A stretch of 64,000 nt of DNA, taken from contig JAVBJU010000010.1 of assembly GCA_031546825.1 (NCBI GenBank), positions 65,093-129,092 on the forward strand. Direction: 5' to 3'. A model generated the notes under the pieces. The model was not told where the DNA came from. It ran no database searches and worked only from the letters and a program-made list of their open reading frames with translations. Shown here in pieces: positions 20,531-29,193 of this stretch; positions within the stretch are counted from its first letter, which is position 1, and every line of letters starts with the position of its first letter. Source of the stretch: Hohaiivirga sp031546825. Its GTDB lineage: Bacteria; Pseudomonadota; Alphaproteobacteria; Rhizobiales; Beijerinckiaceae. Both the position numbers and the translations under genes were made by a program.

Positions 20531-20600
20531 GTGTGTTTTAAGGGGAAACCGGTTAAACGCACAAAGTCTTGAGAAATATACAAATGAGAGCAGGGTGTGT
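20531..20600. repeat. Dispersed intergenic repeat, copy B
   Basis: Second copy of the element at 16711-16780, in the same orientation, directly after the ssb stop: GGAAACCGGTTAAACGCA, then diverged AAAG-CTTG-GAAATA, then CAAATGAGA, flanked by GTGTGTTTT on both sides. The rest of the gap to 20824 shows no gene; it holds an imperfect GGAGCG / CGCTCC inverted repeat near 20750. Confidence 0.7.
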
Positions 20601-20824
20601 TTTCCGTATAAACATATCCTGTTCCAGGGTTCTGGGTCGACAAACCATTGAGCCACACCGGATGATGGATGGCATTAGGTAGCCCCCTTTTGTCCGGTGG
20701 CGTTGCAGAAACGCAGCACGTCAACACGCTTCACGTTATGGTGATAAAATCCGGAGCGGTATTTATTTTCGTTGAAATATCAATCGCTCCGATGCGGAGA
20801 GACTGACCGGCAGAGTGATGGCGC

Positions 20825-22309
20825 ATGAATCATCGCACGACCGTTTCTGGAGGCCGTTTCTTGACACGTAAATCCACTCTTTCGATCGAGACTTTATCCG
20901 AACTCGGTGTGGAAAAACTTGCGCAAATGGTTTTCGAGGAGATCGAGCGAAATGCAGCTTTGAAGAAAGTCGCCAAGGCGGCTATTGCCGGTCTGAAAGG
21001 GCCGGAGGCGGTTGCCAAGTTGATCGACCGACGTCTCTCCGCGCTGGAGAAGGCAAAATCCCAAATTGGTTGGGAAAAAGAAAAGGCCTTCAGTGAGGAT
21101 TTACGCGCTACAGTTGCCACCATGGCGAACGAACTCGGTCAGGCCTCGGCGATTATGGCTGTTGAGCGCCTAATTCGCTTCATTGCCACCAGCAATTCAG
21201 TTTATCAGCGCGTCGACGATTCCTACGGTCGCCTGCAGAATATTTATGCCGACGCTGTTGAAGCCTTGGGTGATTTGATTGCGAAAGTGGCTCCTCATGA
21301 TGCCATGAAACTGCCGACCGCGATCGATGCCGCGCTCATGTTCAGCCAATATGGTCATCTGTCTGACGTCATAGAGGTTGTGGCGAAACACTTGCCGGAA
21401 GCTGAACTGGTGCTGTGGCAAAGCCGATTGGCGGATTTGCAGAAGCAGCAGGAGAATCAGGTTCGCAGTGATCGTGATTATGAGCGCAATTCCATGATCC
21501 GTCAGCTGCAAAACGCCCGCCAGATACTTGCCGGAGCATGCGGTGATATCGATGGCCTGATTGCGATTGAGGAAGCAAAATTACCTCAATCGCAGGATGT
21601 ACTGGGTATTGCCGAGAAACTACTACTGGCTGATCGGCCTGCCGAAGCCCTTGAATGGGTTCGACGGGAGAAGCCGGGAGGATTGCGTTATTTGAGTTTG
21701 GCCAATCTTGCCGATGGTGAGATGCCGCGCCTTGCTCTGTCAGAAACGCGAACACTGCTGGAAGCGCGCATTCTCGATGCTTTGGGCGAGCAGGAAGCTG
21801 CCCTAAAATTGCTGTGGTCATCGTTCGAAGCATCGCTTTCGCCGAAACTCTTACGTATTTATATTAAAAAATTACCAGATTTTGAGGATTTCGATGCCCT
21901 CGACAAGGCTTTTGCCCATGTTGGCCACGCGAAGTCGATATATCAGGCGTTACAGTTTTTCCTTGAATGGCCCAAGCTTGATCTTGCCGGGGATCTGGTT
22001 CTCCGGAACTGCGAGAGGTGGGATGGTGCTTACTATAGATCTCTGGCACCCGCTGCACTCATTCTGGAGCAAAGCGACCAACCACTGGCTGCAACAATTC
22101 TCTATCGTGCGTTGCTCGACGGTATCCTGCTTCGCAGCCATTCCAAAGCTTATGGATATGGTGCGGAGTATTTGGAAAAACTGGATGAACTCGCAAAGCA
22201 AGAGGTCGTTGCTGAAGCAACTGCCTTTCAAAGCCATACAAACTATCGTCTGTCACTAAGGCAGAAGCACGGCAGGAAAAGTGGCTTTTGGCAGTTGGTC
22301 GAAGACTAG
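20825..22309 (+). CDS. DUF6880-type protein of unknown function
   Basis: A 494-residue, mostly helical protein. The N-terminal half (LSELGVEKLAQMVFEEIER, KAAIAGLKGPEAVAKLIDRR) and the later repeat-like helices (WVRREKPGGLRYL, EARILDALGEQEAALKLLW) resemble the DUF6880 family, which looks TPR-like. The C-terminus (AYGYGAEYLEKLDELAKQ ... SFWQ-like end) is typical of proteins where a zinc-finger domain sometimes precedes the fold. No enzyme motif is visible. It stands alone, with long spacers on both sides, and its codons are less GC-rich than those of matA or secD. Confidence 0.7.
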   Translation: MNHRTTVSGGRFLTRKSTLSIETLSELGVEKLAQMVFEEIERNAALKKVAKAAIAGLKGPEAVAKLIDRRLSALEKAKSQIGWEKEKAFSEDLRATVATMANELGQASAIMAVERLIRFIATSNSVYQRVDDSYGRLQNIYADAVEALGDLIAKVAPHDAMKLPTAIDAALMFSQYGHLSDVIEVVAKHLPEAELVLWQSRLADLQKQQENQVRSDRDYERNSMIRQLQNARQILAGACGDIDGLIAIEEAKLPQSQDVLGIAEKLLLADRPAEALEWVRREKPGGLRYLSLANLADGEMPRLALSETRTLLEARILDALGEQEAALKLLWSSFEASLSPKLLRIYIKKLPDFEDFDALDKAFAHVGHAKSIYQALQFFLEWPKLDLAGDLVLRNCERWDGAYYRSLAPAALILEQSDQPLAATILYRALLDGILLRSHSKAYGYGAEYLEKLDELAKQEVVAEATAFQSHTNYRLSLRQKHGRKSGFWQLVED

Positions 22310-22377
22310 AACAAAGCGCGTTTCATATTTGAGGCTCTTTGCTTACTTGCAGGGCTTTCAGGGAAAAGGACATTCTT

Positions 22378-22881
22378 GTGACAGCATCGCTAGTTCTGGT
22401 CGAGCGTTTTAACCGCACGCTGCTGCGGGCAACGAGCGTGAGCTTTGCCTTACAGGAATGGTGCGGAGACACCATTCGCTCCGTAAAGATCGAAGATGTC
22501 ACCAAACCGGCGACGCCCGAACAGCGGCGACGGCTCGGTATCTCGCCCCAGCAGGCAGTGGAATATCGCAGCGTGCATCTGGTTTGCCGTGACACCGTCA
22601 TCACCCACGCCGAAATCTGGTATTTGCCAGATTGCCTGACAGCCGAAATGCGCGATAGCCTGCGGACCACCGAACTGCCATTCGGCGTGGTGGTGCAGGC
22701 GCTCCGGCAGAAGCGTGAGAATTTTGCCGTCTATGAACGTGCCTCGCCTTTTATTTTCGAACATCGCGCCGTGCTGGTCACAGGCACAGGAACGCCGTTC
22801 GGCATCGTGCACGAACGCCACCGGGCCGAGGTTCTCGCCTTCCATGGGCAAAGTACCAATGGCGCGCAGGCTGCCAATTAA
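22378..22881 (+). CDS. UbiC/UTRA-fold-like protein
   Basis: A 167-residue protein resembling the chorismate-lyase/UTRA fold: an opening strand-helix (LVERFNRTLLRATSVSFALQ), a central YRSVHLVCRDTVITHAEIWY with a TTELPFGVVVQAL segment, and a late FGIVHERHRAEVLAF. It lacks a DNA-binding domain, so it is not a GntR regulator by itself; it may be a small-ligand-binding protein or a lyase-like enzyme. The GTG start has AAAAGGA 7 bases upstream; a TTG one codon earlier is possible. It lies about 140 bases upstream of matA on the same strand. Function not established. Confidence 0.6.
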   Translation: MTASLVLVERFNRTLLRATSVSFALQEWCGDTIRSVKIEDVTKPATPEQRRRLGISPQQAVEYRSVHLVCRDTVITHAEIWYLPDCLTAEMRDSLRTTELPFGVVVQALRQKRENFAVYERASPFIFEHRAVLVTGTGTPFGIVHERHRAEVLAFHGQSTNGAQAAN

Positions 22882-23019
22882 GAACGAGATCCGCGCGCAT
22901 CTGCCATACCTTAAGAGCATTGCATCCCATGCAGGCTTGCGCGAAATTAATGGCGTTCTCATTTCTGGAAAATAAGGCCGATCCGCTAAGGGATGCGGGC
23001 GCGACAGAGGAGGGGCGGT

Positions 23020-24369
23020 ATGGCTGGCAGTTTCTTCAGTGAATTGATGTCCACCCTGTTTGAGCGCCGTTTCGGAAGACTGACGCAGAACGGCAAGCGC
23101 CCCATTGTTGAACTCTGCGAAGAACTCATGTCCGGTGTTGGGGAAGTCTCCGGCGTGCGCATCGCCCGTGAAATTCTCGCCTGTTACCGCCAGATGGATA
23201 GCGACGCCAAGGTGGTGTTCTTCCGCTATCTCACCGACAAGCTCGACATCATTCCTGAAAAGCTCATCAACGCCGCCACCGCTTATGCACAAACGCCCGA
23301 TGGAGAGCATCTTGGCGCGGTGATTACCGCCGCTGAGCCGCGCCGCCAGGAATTGCTGCGGCGCATCAATCAGGCTCCCGGCGCGACGGGAGATCTCGTG
23401 CGCATCCGCCTTGATCTGCTGAGCGTGCTGAAGCAACACCCCGAGTTCGCGCGGGCTGACCTCGATTTTGCACATCTGTTTCGGGCGTGGTTCAATCGCG
23501 GCTTTCTGGTGCTGCGCCACATTGATTGGGGCACACCGGCGGCGCTGCTGGAAAAGATCATTGAATACGAGGCGGTGCACACCATTAATGATTGGAATGA
23601 TCTGCGCCGCCGCCTGATGCCCGCCGATCGGCGCTGCTTCGCTTTCTTTCACCCGGCGATGCCCAATGAGCCGCTGATTTTCGTCGAAGTGGCGCTGACC
23701 CGCGATATTCCGGGCTCCATCCAGGAACTTTTGGCAGAGGAGCGCCCGATTCTCGAGCCAAACAAAGCCAAAACCGCCGTGTTCTATTCCATCTCCAACT
23801 GTCAGGAGGGCTTGCGCGGCATCTCGTTCGGCAACTCGCTGATCAAGCATGTGGTTGAGGAGCTGAGCCGCGAACTGCCGCATCTTGAGACCTTCGTAAC
23901 CCTGTCGCCGATGCCCGGCTTCGCGCAGTGGTTGAAGGAGCGCGCCAGCGCAGGGGAGGCGGATGCTGTGAGCTTGCTGGCAACGGTGCAACAAGACCCC
24001 GCCGCGCTGGAAGCCGCGGCAGAAACCACCCAGCAGCTCGCCGCGCGCTATCTGCTCGAAGGCACAAGCGCCAAAGGCTTTCCCCTCGACCCCGTCGCCC
24101 GCTTCCACCTCGGTAACGGCGCGCTCGCCCATCGCGTCCACGCACTCGCCGATCGTTCCAAAAACGGTCTCAAACAATCCTGCGGCGCCATGGTCAATTA
24201 CCTCTATGATCTGAAAGCCGTCGAACAAAACCACGAAAACTACGCCGCAGATGGCACCGTCACCGCATCCAGGGAAATCCGGGCGCTGGTGAAAGCGAGC
24301 GAGAAGGCGCGCCAGAACAACAGCCAGACGGCCCGCCCCCAAGAGGGAAATATCGAAGAGCTTCCATAA
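23020..24369 (+). CDS. matA: Malonyl-CoA decarboxylase
   Basis: Converts malonyl-CoA to acetyl-CoA and CO2. The 449-residue protein has the full MCD fold: an N-terminal helical domain and a C-terminal acetyltransferase-like catalytic domain with FAFFHPAMPNEPLIFVEVAL, SISNCQEGLRGISFGN, the FVTLSPMPGFAQWL motif, and VARFHLGNGALAHRVHALAD carrying the catalytic His region. The start MAGSFFSEL has GAGGAGGGGC just before it. There is no neighbouring malonate transporter (matC) or malonyl-CoA synthetase (matB), so its role may be to remove malonyl-CoA made by other enzymes. Confidence 0.93.
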   Translation: MAGSFFSELMSTLFERRFGRLTQNGKRPIVELCEELMSGVGEVSGVRIAREILACYRQMDSDAKVVFFRYLTDKLDIIPEKLINAATAYAQTPDGEHLGAVITAAEPRRQELLRRINQAPGATGDLVRIRLDLLSVLKQHPEFARADLDFAHLFRAWFNRGFLVLRHIDWGTPAALLEKIIEYEAVHTINDWNDLRRRLMPADRRCFAFFHPAMPNEPLIFVEVALTRDIPGSIQELLAEERPILEPNKAKTAVFYSISNCQEGLRGISFGNSLIKHVVEELSRELPHLETFVTLSPMPGFAQWLKERASAGEADAVSLLATVQQDPAALEAAAETTQQLAARYLLEGTSAKGFPLDPVARFHLGNGALAHRVHALADRSKNGLKQSCGAMVNYLYDLKAVEQNHENYAADGTVTASREIRALVKASEKARQNNSQTARPQEGNIEELP

Positions 24370-24662
24370 GCGCGGGCATTAAAGCAGAGGTGATTATTGA
24401 CCATCAGGTTCCGCATGCGGCTTGACGGTGCTTCCACGATGAGAGTGTCTCTCAATATCTCATTCTGCTTTTTTTGTTCGTGATATCGCTTAAAAATCAG
24501 GAGCTAAGCCTGGTAGCAGCGTGAAAATTTTCGGAAAATTTTATTTACAAAAAGGCTCTTCAAGCCTAACAGTTGATTCACAAAAAACAGTTTAATAATT
24601 TCTGCTTTCTCCTGGGACTAACGCCTGTCGGTTTCTTCTTACGCTCTTGCAGCGAGGTCGTC

Positions 24663-27152
24663 ATGGCTCGTCCGCTTACCCCAAGTTCTGTTTCCCGCCG
24701 TTCCTTTTTAGAAGGCACCGCCGCTCTCGGCGTCGCTTCCATATTCGGTTCTTCCATTCTTGCCACTGGCGCCAAGGCGCAGACCGCTGCCGCCAATGCA
24801 AACGTCTTGAGTGCGTCGCACTGGGGCTTGTTTCGCGCCAAGGTTGAAGGCGGTATTTTCAAGGAAATAAAGCCATTTGAGGGCGATAAGCGCCCATCTA
24901 AAATTTTGCCGGGCGTGCTCGACGCGGTCTATTCCCCCACGCGCATCAAATATCCCATGGTTCGCGCTGGCTATCTCAAAGATGGCCCCAAGAGCGACCG
25001 TTCCAAACGGGGCGCGGATGAATATGTGCGCGTGACCTGGGAGAAGGCCCTCGACCTCATCGCCGATGAGATGAAGCGGGTTGCCACGGAATACGGGCCG
25101 TCATCAATATTCGTCGGCTCCTACGGCTGGCATTCGCCGGGCAAGTTGCATAATTCCGTCACCTGTTTGCAGCGCATGGCCAGCTTCCTCGGTGAGTGCA
25201 CCATGCACACCGGCACCTATTCCTCCGGTGCCACGCGCATCATCCTGCCGCATGTGACCGGGCGCATGGAGCACCTCCAGCCGCAAACCTCGTGGCCGGT
25301 GCTGATCGCCAACACCGAGATTGCAGTGATGTGGGGCGCGGATCTCCTCGTCACCAACGACATCTGCGACAACCTCACCACGCACGAATGCTACGAGTGG
25401 TTCGAGGCCTTCAAGAAGAAGGGCACCAAGGTCATTTGCATCGACCCGGTGCGGACGGCGAGCGCGAAATACTTTAACGCGGAATGGATTGCTCCCCGGC
25501 CGAATACCGACGTGGCGCTTATGCTCGGCATCGCCCACACGCTCATGGCCGAAAAGCTGCATGATGCCAAATTCCTGGAAACCTACACCACCGGGTTTGA
25601 CCAGTTTGCGGCCTACCTGAAGGGCGAAAAGGACCAGACGCCGAAAACCGCCGAATGGGCGGCCAAGATCGCCGGCCTCGACGCGGCCCTGATCAAGCGC
25701 CTGGCACATGATTTCGCCAAGAACCGCACCATGCTGATGGGCGGCCTGTCGCTCCAGCGCGGGCACCATGGCGAGCAAACCCATTGGATGATGATCACCC
25801 TGGCCTCGATGCTCGGCCAGATTGGCCTGCCCGGCGGCGGCTTTGGCATGTCATACCACGTCGATGACGGCGGTGTGCCGGCAACCAATGGCCCGGCCTT
25901 GCCTGGCCTGTCATCGAAACCGGCCACTCCCGGACAGCCGTTGGCGGTGGAAAAGACCAAGGCAGGCCAGACGCCGCCCTCGAAAGCCATCCCCTGCGCC
26001 CGGATCGTGGACATGCTGGAAAACCCCGGCAAAACCATCGACTTCAACGGCCAGAAGGTGGTGTATCCGGATGTTCGGCTGGTCTACTGGGCCGGTGGCA
26101 ACCCGTTCATGCATCACCAGGATCGCAACCGGATGCTGAAGGCCTATCAGAAAATCGAAACCTTCATCGTCAATGAGTGCCAGTGGACGGCATCTGCGCG
26201 CCATGCCGATATCGTTCTGCCGGCCACAACCACCTGTGAGCGGGACGATATCGTCGATCACGGCTATTACACCAACAGCGGCATCATCCCGATGAAGAAG
26301 ATCGTCGAGCCGTTATATGAGGCCCGCGACGATTACGAAATCTTCCGCGAGCTGTCCAAGCGGCTGGGTCGGGAGAAGGAATACACCGAAGGCAAGAGCC
26401 AGATGGACTGGATCAAGAGCTTCTATGATCAGGCCGCGAAACAGGCCGCCGCCAAAAAGCTCCCCATGCCGTCCTTCGATGAGTTCTGGAACAAGAACGA
26501 ACCGGTGTTCTTCCCGATCACGCAAGAAGGGCGCGATTTCATCGCCAATAAGGAGTTCCGGGACGATCCGCTCCTGTCGGCGCTGCCAACCCCCTCGGGC
26601 AAAATCGAGATATTCTCGAAGAACATCGACAAGATGGGCTACGACGATTGCAAGGGCCACCCAACCTGGATGGAACCTGCGGAATGGCTTGGTGGCAAGA
26701 CAGTGGACAAATATCCGCTGCATGTGATCTCAAGCCATTCGTCCATGCGCCTGCATTCCCAGCTTTGCGGCACCGTGCTGCGCAAGCAATACGCGGTGGC
26801 CGAGCGCGAACCCTGCCTCATCAACCCCAAGGACGCCGCCGCCCGTGGCATCAAGGCGGGCGATGTGGTGCGCGTGTTCAATGGTCGCGGCCAAATGCTG
26901 GCCGGGGCTGTCCTGACAGATGATATCCGCGAAGGCGTGGTGCGCGTTTGTGAAGGGGGCTGGTATGACCCGGCAGAGCCGGGCAAGGCAGGAACGCTTT
27001 GCAAATACGGCGACGTCAACGTCCTGACCCTCGACATAGGCACCTCGAAACTCGCACAATCAAACATCGCGCACACGGTCACCGCGCAAATGGAGAAATA
27101 TACTGGCCCAGCCCATGCCGTGACGGTGTTTACGACCCCGAAAAACGGGTGA
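24663..27152 (+). CDS. torA: Periplasmic molybdopterin reductase of the TorA/DMSO reductase family
   Basis: An 829-residue bis-MGD enzyme. The N-terminus carries a Tat signal (SVSRRSFLEGTAALGVAS). There is no N-terminal [4Fe-4S] cysteine cluster. The molybdenum ligand is a serine in HTGTYSSGATRI, followed by QTSWPVLIANTEIAVMWGAD, as in TorA and DMSO reductase. Further matches to E. coli TorA include LASMLGQIGLPGGGFG and LCKYGDVNVLTLDIGTSKLA. Likely substrates are TMAO, other N- or S-oxides, or methionine sulfoxide; the sequence does not choose between them. No torC, torD or sensor genes adjoin it. The ATG follows a segment with an upstream frame that is not coding-like. Confidence 0.87.
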   Translation: MARPLTPSSVSRRSFLEGTAALGVASIFGSSILATGAKAQTAAANANVLSASHWGLFRAKVEGGIFKEIKPFEGDKRPSKILPGVLDAVYSPTRIKYPMVRAGYLKDGPKSDRSKRGADEYVRVTWEKALDLIADEMKRVATEYGPSSIFVGSYGWHSPGKLHNSVTCLQRMASFLGECTMHTGTYSSGATRIILPHVTGRMEHLQPQTSWPVLIANTEIAVMWGADLLVTNDICDNLTTHECYEWFEAFKKKGTKVICIDPVRTASAKYFNAEWIAPRPNTDVALMLGIAHTLMAEKLHDAKFLETYTTGFDQFAAYLKGEKDQTPKTAEWAAKIAGLDAALIKRLAHDFAKNRTMLMGGLSLQRGHHGEQTHWMMITLASMLGQIGLPGGGFGMSYHVDDGGVPATNGPALPGLSSKPATPGQPLAVEKTKAGQTPPSKAIPCARIVDMLENPGKTIDFNGQKVVYPDVRLVYWAGGNPFMHHQDRNRMLKAYQKIETFIVNECQWTASARHADIVLPATTTCERDDIVDHGYYTNSGIIPMKKIVEPLYEARDDYEIFRELSKRLGREKEYTEGKSQMDWIKSFYDQAAKQAAAKKLPMPSFDEFWNKNEPVFFPITQEGRDFIANKEFRDDPLLSALPTPSGKIEIFSKNIDKMGYDDCKGHPTWMEPAEWLGGKTVDKYPLHVISSHSSMRLHSQLCGTVLRKQYAVAEREPCLINPKDAAARGIKAGDVVRVFNGRGQMLAGAVLTDDIREGVVRVCEGGWYDPAEPGKAGTLCKYGDVNVLTLDIGTSKLAQSNIAHTVTAQMEKYTGPAHAVTVFTTPKNG

Positions 27153-27208
27153 TTTTGAGGGTTTTCGCAATGGCTTGAGTGCCAGAGCGGGAGCATAAGA
27201 AGAATGGT

Positions 27209-27240
27209 GGCGGGCTCAGTGATGGGCCCGCCGCTTTGTT
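27209..27240 (+). terminator. Probable terminator of the TorA-like gene
   Basis: GGCGGGC and GCCCGCC form a 7-bp GC stem, about 60 bases after the stop, followed by a weak T-stretch (GCTTTGTT). Confidence 0.55.
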
Positions 27241-27636
27241 AGCGTTGACGGCAGATTGTTGGCTTCCACAACATTAGTGCAATTCAAGCGGCTGTAAGCG
27301 CAACCTTGACAAGCGAGTGCATTTATTACTAGTCCCTGAAGGACCAAGAAAAGGGGAGCTCATGTTGCGGTCCGCATTTTTTTCTACCGCTTTAGCTGTT
27401 TCGCTGACGTTGGTGAGCGTCTCCGCCAAAAGCGAATGGGTCCAATTGCCCCAACAACCACACATGCCAACATATTTTTTTGATCCAAGAGATATGGTCA
27501 ATAAAAATGGATTCGTTACTTATAAAGTATTAGGATCGTTCAAAGATCTACGCGACAAACCTAAAGAGGTTAGTTATAATTCGGTAATCATGCTATTTTT
27601 GGCGGATTGCAATAAAAAAACAACTAAAGCCAATAA

Positions 27637-27655
27637 CCTCCAGCCGAGCTGGAGG
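27637..27655. repeat. Left-end hairpin of the IS200-type element
   Basis: An 8-bp perfect stem with a 3-base loop, CCTCCAGC CGA GCTGGAGG. The same design, with two altered base pairs, is at the other end. Confidence 0.75.
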
Positions 27656-27687
27656 TTTGAAATGTGAACCGCTCGAAGCGGTTTGAG

Positions 27688-28131
27688 TTATGTATTCCTG
27701 TTAAACAGGCTGAGTGCGTCCAGCCGTTTGTCTTCCTTCTCTTGGTTCTGGATGTAAGCGCGAACGGTTCTCTCATCCGCACCTATGGTCGAGACATAAT
27801 AGCCGCGCGCCCAGAATTTATGTCCCACAAAATTCTGCTTCTTGTTGGCGATATTCTGCGCAATCCAGATCGAGCTTTTTCCTTTGATAAATCCGATGAT
27901 TTTTGAAACGGCCTCCTTGGGAGGAATTGAGATCAGCATATGAACGTGATCCAGCATCAAGTGCCCCTCCTCAATGCGACAGCCCTTCTGTAGCGCCAGA
28001 CGGTGAAAAACATCTCTGAGTTCTCGACGAACAGCCCCAAATAACGCTTTCTTGCGATACTTTGGCGTAAAAACAACGTGATATTTACAGTCCCAAGTAC
28101 TGTGATTTAAATGATCCGTGACTTCGGTCAT
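27688..28131 (-). CDS. tnpA: IS200/IS605-family Y1 transposase TnpA
   Basis: A 147-residue HUH-type single-strand transposase. It opens with a WDCKYHVVFTPKYRKKALF block; the metal-binding His-x-His is in MLDHVHMLISIPP at about residue 63, and the catalytic tyrosine is in VRAYIQNQE at about residue 128. All key residues are present, so the enzyme should be active. A small stem-loop (AACCGCT TCG AGCGGTT) follows the stop. No tnpB is present, which makes it a minimal IS200-type element. Confidence 0.95.
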   Translation of the reverse strand: MTEVTDHLNHSTWDCKYHVVFTPKYRKKALFGAVRRELRDVFHRLALQKGCRIEEGHLMLDHVHMLISIPPKEAVSKIIGFIKGKSSIWIAQNIANKKQNFVGHKFWARGYYVSTIGADERTVRAYIQNQEKEDKRLDALSLFNRNT

Positions 28132-28209
28132 GGGGATCTCCTGAAATTAGGCTTCGAGCGGTCGCAGCCATTTTCGGGAGATCTCTCTTATATGTAAAAC
28201 ATCAGGGGT

Positions 28210-28228
28210 CCTCCGGCAGAGCCGGAGG
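28210..28228. repeat. Right-end hairpin of the IS200-type element
   Basis: CCTCCGGC AGA GCCGGAGG forms an 8-bp perfect stem, the counterpart of the left-end hairpin. Confidence 0.75.
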
Positions 28229-28579
28229 TTTAGCATTCGGGATAATTATAAACCAAGATTACTATCTACATGAGTTAATGGCTTCAGGGAAACCTGATTT
28301 TTCTATAAAATATCAAGATGCAGATGAGCAAGTGGCGTCACCAAATGCTCCGCTTGGGGCTGTCGTTTTGGCGGCGTGCAAATAAAGGCTGTAACGGCAC
28401 GACATTTATGTTTATTGTTATGTATATTCTTACATTTATTTTATCGCAATAAAATAACAGGTATATAAGTAAGGTGACATCATAGTTAAATAAATTCTAC
28501 TATGGTGAAAATTTACTAAATTATCCTGAGAATGCTGTTAGCCAAAGCCTTGGTTTATGGTGTAACGATCTGAAAGAGC

Positions 28580-29032
28580 ATGATAAAACTTGAATCATGC
28601 CTCATGGGACTGCTTACCGATCTGATCATTGCCTTGCCGGAGACAACCCCGGCAATCGTTCAGGAATACCCAGAGCATCGTAAGTGGCCGGTATTGGAAA
28701 TGAAGGGCGTCGATAACGCAGCCCTTGCGGCTTTGGCCTCGGCATGGGGTGACGCAAAGCTGGCGGACATACTGGAAACCAGCAAAATTTTGGCGACTCG
28801 TGGCGACAACGGACCCTGGATTTTAGTTGTCCCTGACAGTTTTCGCGACCGTCTTGCTGCCGTGAAAACTGAAAATATCCCCAAATTGGCCGAAGTTTGG
28901 ATCAATCAAGGCGATATGAAATATGGCGGGAGGAATTCAGCCGACGCCGAAATGCTGCTCCTCTCGCTTCGAGACTTTGCATTGACCGCAATTGAAATGC
29001 GCAAGCCGCTATTGCTCTGGATGTCACTCTGA
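28580..29032 (+). CDS. Hypothetical protein
   Basis: A 150-residue acidic protein that I do not recognise. Visible features are LLTDLIIALPETTPAIV near the start, then EHRKWPVLEMKGVDNAALAAL, and a long helix-rich end (EMLLLSLRDFALTAIEMRKP). No signal peptide or catalytic motif is seen. GAAAGAG lies almost against the first ATG, so the second ATG at 28604 (MGLLTDL) may be the true start. The gene stands in an AT-rich accessory stretch between the IS-damaged gene and the metallophosphoesterases; the preceding 28386-28579 is AT-rich and shows no gene. Confidence 0.55.
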   Translation: MIKLESCLMGLLTDLIIALPETTPAIVQEYPEHRKWPVLEMKGVDNAALAALASAWGDAKLADILETSKILATRGDNGPWILVVPDSFRDRLAAVKTENIPKLAEVWINQGDMKYGGRNSADAEMLLLSLRDFALTAIEMRKPLLLWMSL

Positions 29033-29193
29033 CCAATCTAGCGCCCGTTCTCGCTGAGCATCGGGCCAGTTTCGAATTGCGGAATTGCGTTGGATTAAGG
29101 AGATTTCGGTGACAGGTGGGGTGATTGCGTAAGCTCCCCCATCAATTTACAGTCTCCGTCCTGCGGGCCGATACACCGATACGAGCCTGCGTT

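Larger units (their letters stand above)
27627..28240 (-). mobile_element. IS200/IS605-family insertion sequence (tnpA only)
   Basis: A single tnpA gene is flanked by subterminal hairpins: CCTCCAGC-CGA-GCTGGAGG at 27637-27655 and CCTCCGGC-AGA-GCCGGAGG at 28210-28228, about 570 bases apart. There are no terminal inverted repeats and no target duplication, as expected for this family, which moves as single-stranded DNA. The outer limits are approximate. It interrupts the adhesin-E-like gene. The transposase is intact, so insertion may be recent. Confidence 0.85.
27362..28385 (+). pseudogene. Surface-adhesin-E-like secreted protein gene, split by an IS200-type element
   Basis: The 5' part encodes a signal peptide (FFSTALAVSLTLVSVSA) and a mature start SEWVQLPQQ, then YFFDPRDMVNKNGFVTYKV and MLFLADCNKKTTK, after which the frame runs into the insertion and stops at 27667. 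The matching 3' part, in another register, reads FGIINQDYYLHELMASGKPD and closes with APLGAVVLAACK and a stop at 28385. Joined, they give about 150 residues with the layout of the small surface-adhesin-E family: Asp-Pro near the start, a DC-K pair in the middle, a Tyr-rich strand and a Cys near the end. Only a truncated 101-residue product can now be made. Confidence 0.7.

Noticed and set aside
22450..24342. A 630-codon open frame on the minus strand opposite matA and the UbiC/UTRA-like gene
   Set aside because: Length alone is striking, but the plus-strand genes are recognisable families with good starts, and the antisense protein has no domain and low-complexity Gly/Arg/His content. It follows from the GC-rich codon pattern.
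24560..24662. Possible FNR-type site (TTGAT followed by an A-rich half) before the TorA-like gene
   Set aside because: Only one half matches; the other half does not resemble ATCAA.
28386..28579. AT-rich stretch after the IS element, considered as an RNA gene or origin
   Set aside because: No stable hairpins, no repeats and no DnaA-box cluster seen.
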